Below the pieces are notes generated by a model. That model was not told the origin of the DNA. It saw only the letters and a program-made list of their open reading frames with translations, and ran no database searches. Below, piece by piece: positions 15,297 through 23,992 of a stretch of DNA of 37,745 bases; the first letter of the stretch is position 1; each line of letters starts with the position of its first letter. The position numbers and the translations under genes are program-made. This DNA comes from Alphaproteobacteria bacterium (lineage in GTDB: Bacteria; Pseudomonadota; Alphaproteobacteria; Rhizobiales; Xanthobacteraceae), in assembly GCA_005884685.1 (NCBI GenBank), contig VBAH01000024.1:1-37745 (forward strand). Direction: 5' to 3'.

Positions 15297-15590
15297 TTAC
15301 TTCTGCTGCGCGTACCACGCGGCGATTGCCTGGGTTTCCACGTCGGAAAATCCCTTGGCAATGCGGTCCATGATGGTGCCCTTGCGGGCACCCGATTTGT
15401 ACTCGGCCATCGCGGTTGCGATATCGGCGGCCGGCCGGCCGGCGAGCGGCGGCACCGGCGTGTCGACGCGCGAGTTTGCGGCATGGCAGCCCGAACACGA
15501 GGCGGCGCCGGCGGGCGCTTCCGCGGCTTGCGCCCCGGCGGTCATGGCTAGCGCAAACGCCAATGCGGCGGTCAGACGCATTCCGGTCAT
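15297..15590 (-). CDS. Small c-type cytochrome (FccA / c553-like)
   Basis: A 97-residue monoheme cytochrome with a cleavable signal (MRLTAALAFALAMTAGAQAA) and heme site C32-x-x-C35-H36 (SCSGCHAAN). M74 (GTIMDRIAKGFSD) is the likely sixth ligand. The mature part resembles the single-domain cytochrome subunits of flavocytochrome c and related c4/c553 domains. It is the first gene of the run into fccB, so the simplest role is the electron acceptor of FccB. It also follows the molybdenum hydroxylase genes after a strong hairpin terminator, and such enzymes can use periplasmic cytochromes, so that partner cannot be excluded. The start may be 15590 or 15581. Confidence 0.85.
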   Translation of the reverse strand: MTGMRLTAALAFALAMTAGAQAAEAPAGAASCSGCHAANSRVDTPVPPLAGRPAADIATAMAEYKSGARKGTIMDRIAKGFSDVETQAIAAWYAQQK

Positions 15591-15608
15591 GTCCAATCGT
15601 CCGAGAAA

Positions 15609-15637
15609 GTGTCGGCGGCCGCAAGGGCCGCCGACAC
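15609..15637 (-). terminator. Intrinsic terminator after the molybdenum hydroxylase genes
   Basis: A perfect 12-bp stem, GTGTCGGCGGCC / GGCCGCCGACAC, with a 5-nt loop lies 9 nt after the large-subunit stop codon. On the minus strand it is followed by TTTCTCGG. The T-run is short, but stem strength and position support termination before the cytochrome gene. Confidence 0.7.
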
Positions 15638-15646
15638 CGGATCGCT

Positions 15647-17845
15647 TCAGGCCATCGCGATGTCGTGGTTCTTCAGCGGGAACGAGCGGATGCGCTTGCC
15701 CGTCGCCTTGAAGTAGGCGTTCATCACCGCCGGCGCCGCGACGCAGATCGTCGGCTCGCCGACGCCGCCCCACGGTCCCGAGCCGCCGCTCGGCATCAGG
15801 ATCGATTCGACCTTCGGCATCTGCGCGATCCGCATGGAGTCGTAGGTGTCGAAATTCGTCTCCACCACGCGTCCGTCCTTGATGGTGCACTCCTGATAGT
15901 AGAGCGCCGAGAGGCCGTACACGAACGAGCCGGCGACCTGCCGGTCGATCTGCGCCGGATTGACCGCGAAGGTCGGATCGGTCGCCGCGACGATGCGGTG
16001 CACCTTGAGCTTGTCGCCGGTGACGGAGACTTCCGCCGCCGCCGCCACGTAGGCGTTGAAGGCCTTCAAATGGGCAAGTCCGCGATGGATGCCCGGCTCT
16101 GCCGGCTTGCCCCAGCCGATCTTCTCGGCGACCGCATTGAGCGCGGCGAGGTTTCGCGGATGGTTGCCGAGCAGCTTGCGGCGGAACTCGAGCTCATCCT
16201 GGCCGGCCGCCTGCGCCAACTCGTCCATGAAGCATTCCATGAAGATGGCGTTCTGGTTGATGTTCACGCCGCGCCAGAATCCCGGCGGGACGTGGGGATT
16301 GCGCATCGCATGATCGATCAGCAGGTTCGGAATCGTGTAGCTGAACGAGTGCTCCGCCAACATCGCCTGAGAGGCGAGGCCCTGGAACACGAGCGGGTCG
16401 CGTCCTTTCTGCTGCTCCACGACTTGCGGACGCACGGCCGCGAGGATCGATTGTCCCGAGAGCCGCATGTGCAGGCCGGTGAGGTTGTTGTCCTTGTCGA
16501 AGGCACCGACCATCTTGGCCATCATGACCGGGTGATAGCGGCCATGCGCCATGTCCTCCTCGCGCGACCAGAGCAGCTTGACCGGCGTGCCGGGCATCTC
16601 CTTGGAGATCAGCACGGCCTGATGGACGAAGTCCCCCGGGTAAGCGCCGCGCCGGCCGAAGCCGCCGCCGAGGTCCATCTGATAGACCTCGCATTTGTCG
16701 GCCGGGAGGCCTGATGCGGCCAGCACCGCCGCGAACGAACCTTCGGCGTCCTGCGTCGGCGCCCACAGTTCGCACTTGTCCGGCGTGTAGCGCGCGGTGG
16801 CGTTCATCGGCTCCATGGGAGCGTGGTTCTGGTAGGGATAGGAGTAGACCGCCTCGACCTTCTTCGCCGCGCTCGCGAGCGCGGCTTTGATGTCGCCGTT
16901 CTCGTTGCCGACGAAGGCTTGTTCGGCGTCGAGCCCGGCCTTCAGCATCTCCGCGATCGAAGCGCTCGAAACCTTGGCGTTCGGCCCTTCGTCCCAGACG
17001 ATCGGCAGCGCGTCGAGCGCGACCTTGGCCTGCCACCAGGTGTCGGCCACGACCGCCACCGCGCTCTCGCCCACCTGCAGGACCTTCTTCACGCCCTTCA
17101 TGCCGGCGACCTTGGCGGCCTCGAAGCTCTTCACCTTGCCGCCGAAGACCGGACAGTCCTTGATCGTCGCGTTGAGCATGCCGGGCAGCGTGAGGTCGGC
17201 GCCGTAGACCTGGCGGCCCATCACCTTGTCGACCGCGTTGAAGCGCTTCATCGGCTTGCCGGCGATCTTCCAGTCCTTCGGATCCTTCAGCGCGGGTTTT
17301 TCCGGGACCGGCAATTTCGACGCAGCCTCGGCGACCTTGCCGTAGGTCGTCGAGCGGTTCGACGCCTTGTGGGTCAGCACGCCTTTGTCCGCCGTGATCT
17401 CGCCGGCGGGCACTTTCCATTCATTCGCCGCCGCCTGGATCAGCATCAGGCGCGCCGCTGCGCCGCCCTGCCGCATGTATTCGTGCGACTCGCGGATACC
17501 GCGGCTGCCGCCGGTCGAATAGGCGCCCCATGGCCGCTTGCGCTTGACGCTTTCGCCGGGGGTCGGATGTTCAATGGTCACTTTCGACCAGTCGGCTTCG
17601 AGCTCTTCGGCGACGAGCTGGGCAAGGCCCGTGATGGTGCCCTGGCCCATCTCGTGGCGCACCACGCGCACCACGACGGTTTCGTCCGGCTTCACCACGA
17701 CCCACACGCCGAGTTCGGGCGTCGCGAGGCCGGTTTGCGCGCTCGCGCTTTGCGGTGCGAGCGGGATGCCGAGCGCGAGCCCGCCGCCCGCCGCCGCGGT
17801 GGCGACGAGGAAGGAACGGCGATCGATCTTCGGAACGTAATTCAT
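15647..17845 (-). CDS. Molybdopterin-binding aldehyde/isoquinoline oxidoreductase large subunit (IorB-like)
   Basis: A 732-residue large subunit of the xanthine oxidase family, closest in layout to isoquinoline 1-oxidoreductase beta. These enzymes hydroxylate N-heterocycles or oxidise aldehydes at a molybdenum-cytosine-dinucleotide centre. The N-terminus has a Tat signal (IDRRSFLVATAAAGGGLALG), consistent with periplasmic action. Molybdopterin-binding motifs include EMGQGTITGLAQLVAEELEADW, a GGGFGRRG loop in the middle and GPWGGVGEP with the likely catalytic Glu at about 697. It is preceded by the [2Fe-2S] subunit gene with an 11-nt gap. No separate FAD subunit is present, as expected for this cytochrome-linked subgroup. 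The substrate is unknown. Confidence 0.9.
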   Translation of the reverse strand: MNYVPKIDRRSFLVATAAAGGGLALGIPLAPQSASAQTGLATPELGVWVVVKPDETVVVRVVRHEMGQGTITGLAQLVAEELEADWSKVTIEHPTPGESVKRKRPWGAYSTGGSRGIRESHEYMRQGGAAARLMLIQAAANEWKVPAGEITADKGVLTHKASNRSTTYGKVAEAASKLPVPEKPALKDPKDWKIAGKPMKRFNAVDKVMGRQVYGADLTLPGMLNATIKDCPVFGGKVKSFEAAKVAGMKGVKKVLQVGESAVAVVADTWWQAKVALDALPIVWDEGPNAKVSSASIAEMLKAGLDAEQAFVGNENGDIKAALASAAKKVEAVYSYPYQNHAPMEPMNATARYTPDKCELWAPTQDAEGSFAAVLAASGLPADKCEVYQMDLGGGFGRRGAYPGDFVHQAVLISKEMPGTPVKLLWSREEDMAHGRYHPVMMAKMVGAFDKDNNLTGLHMRLSGQSILAAVRPQVVEQQKGRDPLVFQGLASQAMLAEHSFSYTIPNLLIDHAMRNPHVPPGFWRGVNINQNAIFMECFMDELAQAAGQDELEFRRKLLGNHPRNLAALNAVAEKIGWGKPAEPGIHRGLAHLKAFNAYVAAAAEVSVTGDKLKVHRIVAATDPTFAVNPAQIDRQVAGSFVYGLSALYYQECTIKDGRVVETNFDTYDSMRIAQMPKVESILMPSGGSGPWGGVGEPTICVAAPAVMNAYFKATGKRIRSFPLKNHDIAMA

Positions 17846-17856
17846 GTGCCCCTCCC

Positions 17857-18306
17857 TCACGCGTTCGCCGCCATGTGGATCGCTTCCCGCACTTGCTGGA
17901 AGGTTCCACAGCGGCAGATGTTGGTGATCGCGTCGTCGATGTCCTTGTCGGTCGGTTTCGGCTTCTCGGCGAGCAACGCCGAGACCGCCATGATCATGCC
18001 GCACTGGCAGTAGCCGCATTGCGGCACGTCGTGATCGACCCAGGCCTGCTGCACCTTGGTGAGCTTGCCGTTCTGCGCGAGGCCTTCGATGGTGGTGATC
18101 TTCTTGCCCGCCGCATCGCTCACGGGGAGCGCGCACGAGCGCATCGCGACGCCGTCGACGTGAACCGTGCAGGCGCCGCACTGCGCGATGCCGCAGCCGT
18201 ATTTCGTGCCCGTCAGACCGACCTGCTCGCGGATCACCCACAGCAACGGGGTGTTCGGATCGACGTCGACGTTATGCAATTGTCCATTGATGGTCAGAGC
18301 AACCAT
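17857..18306 (-). CDS. [2Fe-2S] small subunit of molybdenum hydroxylase (IorA-like)
   Basis: A 149-residue iron-sulfur subunit. The plant-type ferredoxin cluster is bound by C38, C43, C46 and C58 ([11 protein letters not shown] and RSC). The second, helical-domain cluster is bound by C97, C100, C131 and C133 (PQCGYC and ICRCGT). An extra C102 (GYCQCGM) sits where many relatives have Ser or Pro. It passes electrons from the molybdenum centre of the partner subunit. The start at 18306 is supported by GGGAGG 8 nt upstream. It is the first gene of a two-gene operon, with a 242-bp upstream region that must contain its promoter. Confidence 0.93.
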   Translation of the reverse strand: MVALTINGQLHNVDVDPNTPLLWVIREQVGLTGTKYGCGIAQCGACTVHVDGVAMRSCALPVSDAAGKKITTIEGLAQNGKLTKVQQAWVDHDVPQCGYCQCGMIMAVSALLAEKPKPTDKDIDDAITNICRCGTFQQVREAIHMAANA

Positions 18307-18509
18307 GGTGTGAACCTCCCTGCTCACCCGCCGGTGAGCGTGTCGTCGCCAACTCGCGCGCGATCAGTTTTTGTTGGCGCGGTTTTTCTCAAGCGCGCGT
18401 CGGCGGTCAGACTAGCCGGGTCCGCCGAAAGTCGGACATCGCAATTCCGTGAACGGGGACGATGCCGCAGGTGGGCGGGAGATTGAGGACTGAGGCGGTC
18501 TACAAACGA

Positions 18510-18533
18510 AAGGGGCGCGCTTGTGCGCCGTCG
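18510..18533 (-). terminator. Possible terminator downstream of tadD
   Basis: On the minus strand GGCGCACAAGCGCGCCCC forms a short stem (GGCGC / GCGCC), followed by TTTCGTTTG, about 15 nt after the tadD stop. It is weak, but the placement at the end of the long pilus operon is right. Confidence 0.35.
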
Positions 18534-18548
18534 GTGCGTCGCGGTGAG

Positions 18549-19133
18549 CTAGTTCAGCCCCTTGCGGCGGCGCGCGGCTTCATCGACCAGCGCAATGTTG
18601 TTCGCGATCGTGGGATTTCCCGGGTCTTTCGCCTGCGCCTCGGCGAATTTGACCCGCGCGCGGCGCAGGTCGCCGCGCAAGAGATACGAGTAGCCGATAT
18701 TGTTGATGACTTCGGGCCGCGGCCCGAAGATCGCGAGCGCCTCGCGGTAGGCACGGTCGGCGAGTTCGTAGCGTTTGAGCCGGTCATAGGAGGCCGCCAA
18801 ACCGAGCCACGCTTCGCCGTCGCGCGGCAGTTTCTCGGCCGCGCGGCGGAAATGCTGTTCGGCGAGGCCGTAGTTCTTCTCGCGATAGTGCCGCTTGCCG
18901 AGCGCGAGGTCGTCGCCCTCCGCGCCGCCGAGCAGCGCGTCCTTGACGGCGAGGTCGTTTTCCCCGGCGAGCGGCGTGCTGCCGGTGATTTCGGGTGTCG
19001 CGGGTGGGGGAGGCGGGGAATCTTCCGAAGCGCCCGGCAACAGCGAAGCAAGCTTGAAGTCCGGGGCCGAGGCGCAACCCGCCAGCGCGAACAGGCAGGC
19101 GGCCGCGCAGAGAACGCGCACAGGAATACGCAT
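18549..19133 (-). CDS. tadD: Tetratricopeptide-repeat lipoprotein TadD of the Flp pilus system
   Basis: A 194-residue protein with a lipoprotein signal (LFALAGC, lipobox Cys at about 19) and a Pro-rich linker (SPPPPPATPE). Three or so TPR units follow (ALGKRHYREKNYGLAEQHFRRAAEKLP; AWLGLAASYDRLKRYELADRAYREAL; VINNIGYSYLLRGDLRRARVKFAEA). TadD proteins are pilotin-like factors for the outer-membrane secretin of the tad system. It is the last gene of the minus-strand tad operon, 126 nt after tadC. The start at 19133 is chosen because it begins the signal peptide (MRIPVRVLCAAACLF). Confidence 0.88.
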   Translation of the reverse strand: MRIPVRVLCAAACLFALAGCASAPDFKLASLLPGASEDSPPPPPATPEITGSTPLAGENDLAVKDALLGGAEGDDLALGKRHYREKNYGLAEQHFRRAAEKLPRDGEAWLGLAASYDRLKRYELADRAYREALAIFGPRPEVINNIGYSYLLRGDLRRARVKFAEAQAKDPGNPTIANNIALVDEAARRRKGLN

Positions 19134-19259
19134 GCAACTCACCACTCCGGCTCGACGCGCCGGTGTTACGCAACACACAAAGTGGGAGACGGAATGCGGC
19201 TCCCCCGGGCGGAGGATAGGCGGAGAAGAGTTAAGGGATTGTTTGCGGTTTGGGGCCGC

Positions 19260-20228
19260 TCAATACGCCCCGACCTTCAGCCGCACGTAGACCGGCAGCA
19301 GGATCACGATGATCACCACCGGAAACACACACAAGGTCAGCGGCACCGAGAGCTTGGCGGGCAGGCTGTAGGCCTTCTCCTCGGCGCGCGACATGCGCTT
19401 GTGGCGCATGTCGTCGGAATACACCCGCAGCGCCTCGGTGAGCGAGGAGCCGAGTTTCTCGGATTGCTGCAGCAGGGTCGCAAACGAGCGCGCCTCTTCG
19501 AGCCCGAGCCGGTCGGCGAGATGATCGAGCGTTTCGGAGAGCGTACGCCCGGCGCGCATTTCGAGCGTCGCCATGTGGATGTTGGCGGAGAGCGAGCGGT
19601 AGCTGTCGGCGAGCTCGCGCCCGACCCGGTCGAGCGCAGCCTCCATGCTCAGTCCCGCATCGGCGCACACCACCAGCAGATCCATGAAGTCGGGAAACCC
19701 GGTGCGGTGCTCGACCTGCCGCACCGAGATCACGCGGCTCAGATAAAGGCTCGGCGCGAAATAGCCGAGAATGCCGCCGACCAGCACCATCGGCCAGAAC
19801 ATGCCGCTCTCGGCGCTCAAGATATAGGGCGCGACCAGTGCCGCCAGCAGCGCGAGCGCGACCGCGCAAGCGGCGCGTGCGAGAAAGAAGAAGGCCGGCG
19901 CGCGCGAATCGAGGAACCCCGCCTGGATCAGGCGGCGGCGCAGTTCCTTCACTTCGCCGGCGTTCTCGCCGGAATAATGCTTCGCCGTGTAATCGATAAG
20001 CCGCTGCGTCGCGATCTTGCTGGCGTAGCGCAGCGAGCGCGGGTCGTCGGCCGCAGCGGCGCCGGTGGTGCCGATCTCGGCGGCGCGCCGCTTCACGGCG
20101 AGGCGCACCTGCACCACTGCCATCACGCCGAAGGCGAGCGCGGCCGCCGACAGGAACACGAACGCGCTCACCATCATGGTGGAGCCGTCCCCGCCGAACC
20201 CGCTCAACAACTCGAACACGGCGTCCAT
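19260..20228 (-). CDS. tadC: Type II secretion F-family protein TadC
   Basis: A 322-residue inner-membrane platform protein of the tad pilus assembly machine. It has a hydrophobic segment near 20-42, two more around 113-155 and one at the C-terminus (LCVFPVVIIVILLPVYV). The GspF/T2SSF core lies at about 175-300 (HRTGFPDFMDLLVVCADAGLSMEAALDRVGREL). It works with TadB and the TadA ATPase to extract pilin from the membrane. Its start follows the tadB stop by one nucleotide, so the two are translationally coupled. Confidence 0.93.
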   Translation of the reverse strand: MDAVFELLSGFGGDGSTMMVSAFVFLSAAALAFGVMAVVQVRLAVKRRAAEIGTTGAAAADDPRSLRYASKIATQRLIDYTAKHYSGENAGEVKELRRRLIQAGFLDSRAPAFFFLARAACAVALALLAALVAPYILSAESGMFWPMVLVGGILGYFAPSLYLSRVISVRQVEHRTGFPDFMDLLVVCADAGLSMEAALDRVGRELADSYRSLSANIHMATLEMRAGRTLSETLDHLADRLGLEEARSFATLLQQSEKLGSSLTEALRVYSDDMRHKRMSRAEEKAYSLPAKLSVPLTLCVFPVVIIVILLPVYVRLKVGAY

Positions 20229-20229
20229 G

Positions 20230-21198
20230 TCAGATCCGGAAGTTGCACATCTTGTACATGACCATATTGCCGAGGATCATCCAGGTGGCGGCGAGCGCGA
20301 GCCCCATCTTGGTGAGGCTCTGGTTCCAGACGATGGAGTAGAAGTCGGGCGCCACGACGTTGAGCAGGATGAAGATCGCCACCGGCAGGCCGGACAGGAA
20401 CAGCGCCGAGAATTTGCCCTCCGCGGCGAGCGCCCTGATCTTGCGGCGCATCTTGAAGCGCTCGCGGATGACGCGCGACAGGTTCTCCAGGATTTCGCTC
20501 AAGTTTCCGCCGGTCGAGCCCTGGATCGATACCGCGGTGACGAACAGCGGCAGGTCTTCCTGGCCGACGCGGAAGTAGAGGTTGCGCATCGCGGTTTCGA
20601 CGTCCGCACCGTAGGTGATCTCGTCGGCCGCAATGCCGAACTCGGTGCCGATCGGATCCGGCATTTCCTGCGCGACGAGCGCGACCGCGACCGGGACCGG
20701 GTGACCGGCGCGCAATGAGCGCACGATGATGTCCATCGCGTCGGGAAACTGCGCGGCGAATTTGCCATGGCGCCGCTTGCGCATGAACAGGAGCACGAAG
20801 AACGGCAGCAACAGCCCGGCGACCAGGCCGGCCGCGCCTGCCTCCATCATCTCCTCGCGCACCTTCATCACGCCGAAAAAAGCCGCCCCGCCGGCAACCA
20901 GGCCGACCAGTGCGAGCGTCAGCGCGCCGCGCGTCATGCCGGATTCGAGCATCAGGCGGTTGAACCATTGCACGCCGAAGCGCAGCATGCCGCCGTCGGT
21001 CAGCCCGCGCTCGCGTCGCAGCTGGATCAGGATCGCTTCGCGGTCGGGCTGGTTCTTCGACAGCTTGAGGCGGCGATTGACGCGGCTGCGATAGGACGCG
21101 GTGGAAAAGCCGAGCAGATAGACGGCCTCGGCGAACAGCACGACCGAGATCGCCGCACAGATCGTGATCAGCGTGGTGGTGTCGAGCTCGAACCACAT
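20230..21198 (-). CDS. tadB: Type II secretion F-family protein TadB
   Basis: A 322-residue paralogue and partner of TadC. It has an N-terminal hydrophobic segment (TLITICAAISVVLFAEAVYLLG), a central pair around 93-140, a T2SSF core with FPDAMDIIVRSLRAGHPVPVAVALVAQEM and GSTGGNLSEILENLSRVIRERF, and C-terminal hydrophobic stretches. It forms the inner-membrane platform of the Flp pilus assembly system. A family A repeat lies in the 113-nt gap between the ATPase gene and this gene. Confidence 0.93.
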   Translation of the reverse strand: MWFELDTTTLITICAAISVVLFAEAVYLLGFSTASYRSRVNRRLKLSKNQPDREAILIQLRRERGLTDGGMLRFGVQWFNRLMLESGMTRGALTLALVGLVAGGAAFFGVMKVREEMMEAGAAGLVAGLLLPFFVLLFMRKRRHGKFAAQFPDAMDIIVRSLRAGHPVPVAVALVAQEMPDPIGTEFGIAADEITYGADVETAMRNLYFRVGQEDLPLFVTAVSIQGSTGGNLSEILENLSRVIRERFKMRRKIRALAAEGKFSALFLSGLPVAIFILLNVVAPDFYSIVWNQSLTKMGLALAATWMILGNMVMYKMCNFRI

Positions 21199-21213
21199 GG
21201 ACTAACCCACTCT

Positions 21214-21282
21214 CCGCTCATTCCCGCGTAAGCGGGAATCCACTTCTTGGCCCTGGACCCCCGCTTTCGCGGGGGTGAGCGG
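21214..21282 (+). repeat. Family A double-palindrome repeat between cpaF and tadB
   Basis: CCGCTCATTCCCGCGTAAGC opens hairpin one (TTCCCGC GTAA GCGGGAA) and CCCCCGC TTTC GCGGGGG forms hairpin two; it ends GTGAGCGG. This is a diverged copy with compensating changes in the stems, which shows that the fold is conserved. Confidence 0.8.
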
Positions 21283-21311
21283 AACTGGGGTTCGGACGGC
21301 GCAGCCACACA

Positions 21312-22757
21312 TCACAGCGGCTTCGACGGATCGAAATACGCGCCCGGGATATTGATGCCGCGCGCGACCAGTTCGGACAGGAAGCGCGGGCGCACGCCGG
21401 TCGCCTGGAAGTGGCCTTCGACGGTGCCATCCGATGCGGTGCCGGTGCGCACGTATTTGTAGATGTCCTGCATCTGCAGGATGTCGCCCTCGAGGCCGGT
21501 GATCTCGGAAATCGCCGTCACCTTGCGCTTGCCGTCGGAGAGGCGCTGCAGCTGCACGATGACGCGGATCGCGGCGGAGATCTGCCCGCGCACCGAGGCG
21601 ATCGTCATCGGCATGCCGGCCATGCCGATCATCTGTTCGAGCCGCGAGATCGCGTCGCGCGGCGTGTTGGCATGGATGGTCGCCATCGAGCCTTCATGGC
21701 CGGTGTTCATGGCCTGAAGCATGTCGAAGGCTTCCTCGCCGCGGCACTCGCCGAGGATGATGCGGTCGGGACGCATGCGCAGTGCGTTCTTGACCAGTTC
21801 GCGCTGGCGGATTTCGCCCTTGCCCTCGACGTTGGGCGGGCGTGTCTCCATCCGGCCGACATGCGGCTGCTGCAATTGCAATTCGGCCGCGTCCTCGATG
21901 GTGACGAGCCGTTCCTTGTCGGAGATGAACGCCGACAGCGCATTGAGCATCGTGGTCTTGCCCGAGCCCGTGCCGCCCGAGATGATCGTGGTGATGCGCG
22001 CATTGACGGCGGCGGCCAGCACCTCGCCCATCGCGGGCTTGAGTGCGCCGACCTCGATCAGCTTTTTCAGGTTGTACGGCTTCTTGGAGAATTTGCGGAT
22101 CGACACCAGCGGGCCGTCGACCGCGATCGGCCGCACCGCGATGTTGATGCGCGAGCCGTCGAGTAGGCGCGCGTCGCACAGCGGCTGCGTTTCGTCGACG
22201 CGCCGCCCGACCGCCGAGACGATCTTGTTGACGATGCGCAAGAGGTGCGGTTCGTCCTTGAAACGCACCGGCGTCGGCTCGAGCATGCCGGCGCGCTCGA
22301 TGTAGACGCACTCGTGGCCGTTGATCAGGATGTCGTTGATGGTCGGGTCCTTGAGCAGCGGCTCGATCGGACCGAGGCCGGTCATCTCGTCGATGATCTC
22401 GTCGACGAACGCGTCGAGCTCCTGCCCGTTGAGCGCAATGCGCTCGGCCAGCACGTATTGGGCGACCAGCGCGGAGATCTGCCGCCGCACCTCGCCTTCG
22501 GACACCTTCTCGATCGCCGAGAGATTGATCTCCTCGATCAGGCGGCGATGCAGCCGCACCTTGGCGTCGAGCAGCTTGTCGCGCAGCGGCGAGACGGCCG
22601 GCGCGGGCTCCGGGGCGGATTCGAGCTTCGGCAGTTCGGCCACCATCTGCAGGCTCGGCGCCTCGGCCGGCGCGAGGTCGACTAGCGGAGCGTTTGCGCC
22701 GGTTGCAGCCGCCTGCGCCTCGGCGATGCGCCGCGTTGCGGTGAATCGGCCGAACAT
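21312..22757 (-). CDS. cpaF: Flp pilus assembly ATPase CpaF / TadA
   Basis: A 481-residue secretion ATPase of the VirB11/PilB superfamily that powers pilus assembly. Visible motifs are Walker A GGTGSGKT (261-268), the Asp box TIEDAAELQL (286-295), Walker B DRIILGECRG (331-340) and the His box GHEGSMATIHAN (353-364). The N-terminal about 60 residues are Ala/Pro-rich and variable, followed by the conserved N-terminal domain (RRLIEEINLSAIEKVSEGEVRRQI). The start ATG at 22757 shares one base with the stop codon of the upstream gene (TGATG), which indicates coupled translation. Confidence 0.95.
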   Translation of the reverse strand: MFGRFTATRRIAEAQAAATGANAPLVDLAPAEAPSLQMVAELPKLESAPEPAPAVSPLRDKLLDAKVRLHRRLIEEINLSAIEKVSEGEVRRQISALVAQYVLAERIALNGQELDAFVDEIIDEMTGLGPIEPLLKDPTINDILINGHECVYIERAGMLEPTPVRFKDEPHLLRIVNKIVSAVGRRVDETQPLCDARLLDGSRINIAVRPIAVDGPLVSIRKFSKKPYNLKKLIEVGALKPAMGEVLAAAVNARITTIISGGTGSGKTTMLNALSAFISDKERLVTIEDAAELQLQQPHVGRMETRPPNVEGKGEIRQRELVKNALRMRPDRIILGECRGEEAFDMLQAMNTGHEGSMATIHANTPRDAISRLEQMIGMAGMPMTIASVRGQISAAIRVIVQLQRLSDGKRKVTAISEITGLEGDILQMQDIYKYVRTGTASDGTVEGHFQATGVRPRFLSELVARGINIPGAYFDPSKPL

Positions 22758-23977
22758 CAGCGCACCAGCGCGAGCTTGCGCTCGCCCTGCGTGAGCGCCG
22801 GCATGGGGGCGGTCTTCGGCTTCTTCGGCGGCGCGATCAGCTTGGCGAGCGCGCCGGAGATGTTGTTGCCGGCCTTCACCTCGTCGAGCGGCACGCCGCG
22901 GTCGATCGCCTCGCTGGTCAGCCGGAAATTGTTCGGAATCGTGCAGGCGAGCGTTTCGCCGAGCGCCTGCTCGATGTCGGCGCGGCGCAGGCCGGGCCCG
23001 AACAGCCGCTGCTCGAAGCGGTTGACGATGACTTCCGGGTGCGGCCCGTCGGCGAGGCGCTCGCGGATGACGTTGACCAGATGGCGCGCGTGCTTGAGTC
23101 CCGGCACGGTCATCTCGGTGACGAGGAACAGCCGGTTCGAGCCGATCAGCACCGAGTCGGTCCAGGCGAACCAGGTGCGCGGCACGTCGATCACGACATT
23201 GTCGAAATGCGCGGCGACCAGATCGAGCAGCCGTGTCACCACCTCGAAATCGAACGAGCGCATCTCGGCCGGGCGGCTCGGCGCCGCAATCACCTTCAGG
23301 CCGGACGGATGCTCCGACAGCATCACCTCGAGCAGCTGCCGGTCGAGGCGGTCGGGACGGGGTTCGATCTCGTCGAGGTCGAGGCGCGGCTCGAGATCGA
23401 GATAGTCGCAGCACGAGCCGTGCTGGAAATCGAGGTCGACAAGGCAGGTGCTGGTATTCTTGCCTCCGTCGCCCTTGAGCAGCAGCATCGCGGTTTCGAT
23501 CGCAAGCGTGGTCAGCCCGACGCCGCCGGCCGCGGGCAGAAAGGTGTAGATCGTGGCCTCGGTCGCGCCGGCGGCCGTCGCCCCTTGCGCGGCGCGCGCG
23601 CAGGCGCGCACCAGGTCGAGCGGCTGCACCGGCTTCACCACGAAGTCCGCGACGCGCATTTGCAGGAGCTGGCGCGCGAGCGACACGTCGAACAGCGGGA
23701 TCGCGACGATCACCGGCGGCATGCCGCCGAGCCGCTGCGTCAACGCGTTGAGCGCGGCGAAATCCGCTTCGCTGCCGGGATCGATATCGACGATGACCAC
23801 GGTCGCGCCGCTCGCATCGAGCTTGCGCACCTCGCTGGCGAACGCACCGACCGTGAGGCTGAGCTCGACCTTGCCGTCCATGCCGAACGTCGCGCGCACC
23901 AGGCGCTCGAAGTCGGCGTCGCGGCACTGGGCCACGACGCGCGTCTTGACCGGCTCGGGATTTGCGCGCGTGAACAT
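22757..23977 (-). CDS. cpaE: Pilus assembly localisation ATPase CpaE / TadZ
   Basis: A 406-residue protein with an N-terminal receiver-like domain (about 12-130; VVIVDIDPG, VADFVVKPVQP) and a C-terminal MinD/ParA-type ATPase domain (about 145-380). The phosphate loop PAAGGVGLTT departs from the usual KGGVGKTT deviant Walker A, as is common in TadZ/CpaE proteins. LVDLDFQHGS supplies the switch Asp. The family places the tad machine at a cell pole or other site. ATG 23977 is preferred over the TTG directly before it. It lies 15 nt after the lipoprotein gene. Confidence 0.92.
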   Translation of the reverse strand: MFTRANPEPVKTRVVAQCRDADFERLVRATFGMDGKVELSLTVGAFASEVRKLDASGATVVIVDIDPGSEADFAALNALTQRLGGMPPVIVAIPLFDVSLARQLLQMRVADFVVKPVQPLDLVRACARAAQGATAAGATEATIYTFLPAAGGVGLTTLAIETAMLLLKGDGGKNTSTCLVDLDFQHGSCCDYLDLEPRLDLDEIEPRPDRLDRQLLEVMLSEHPSGLKVIAAPSRPAEMRSFDFEVVTRLLDLVAAHFDNVVIDVPRTWFAWTDSVLIGSNRLFLVTEMTVPGLKHARHLVNVIRERLADGPHPEVIVNRFEQRLFGPGLRRADIEQALGETLACTIPNNFRLTSEAIDRGVPLDEVKAGNNISGALAKLIAPPKKPKTAPMPALTQGERKLALVR

Positions 23978-23992
23978 CAAGGTCTCAAACTG

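Noticed and set aside
15416-16714. A 432-codon plus-strand open frame opposite the molybdenum hydroxylase large subunit
   Set aside because: The composition is low-complexity and mirrors the coding strand; the minus-strand gene carries all family motifs.
18462-20261. A 599-codon plus-strand open frame across the tadD/tadC region
   Set aside because: It lies opposite well-recognised tadD and tadC, is very Arg/His/Ala-rich, has no signal or domain, and is the usual GC-rich antisense frame.
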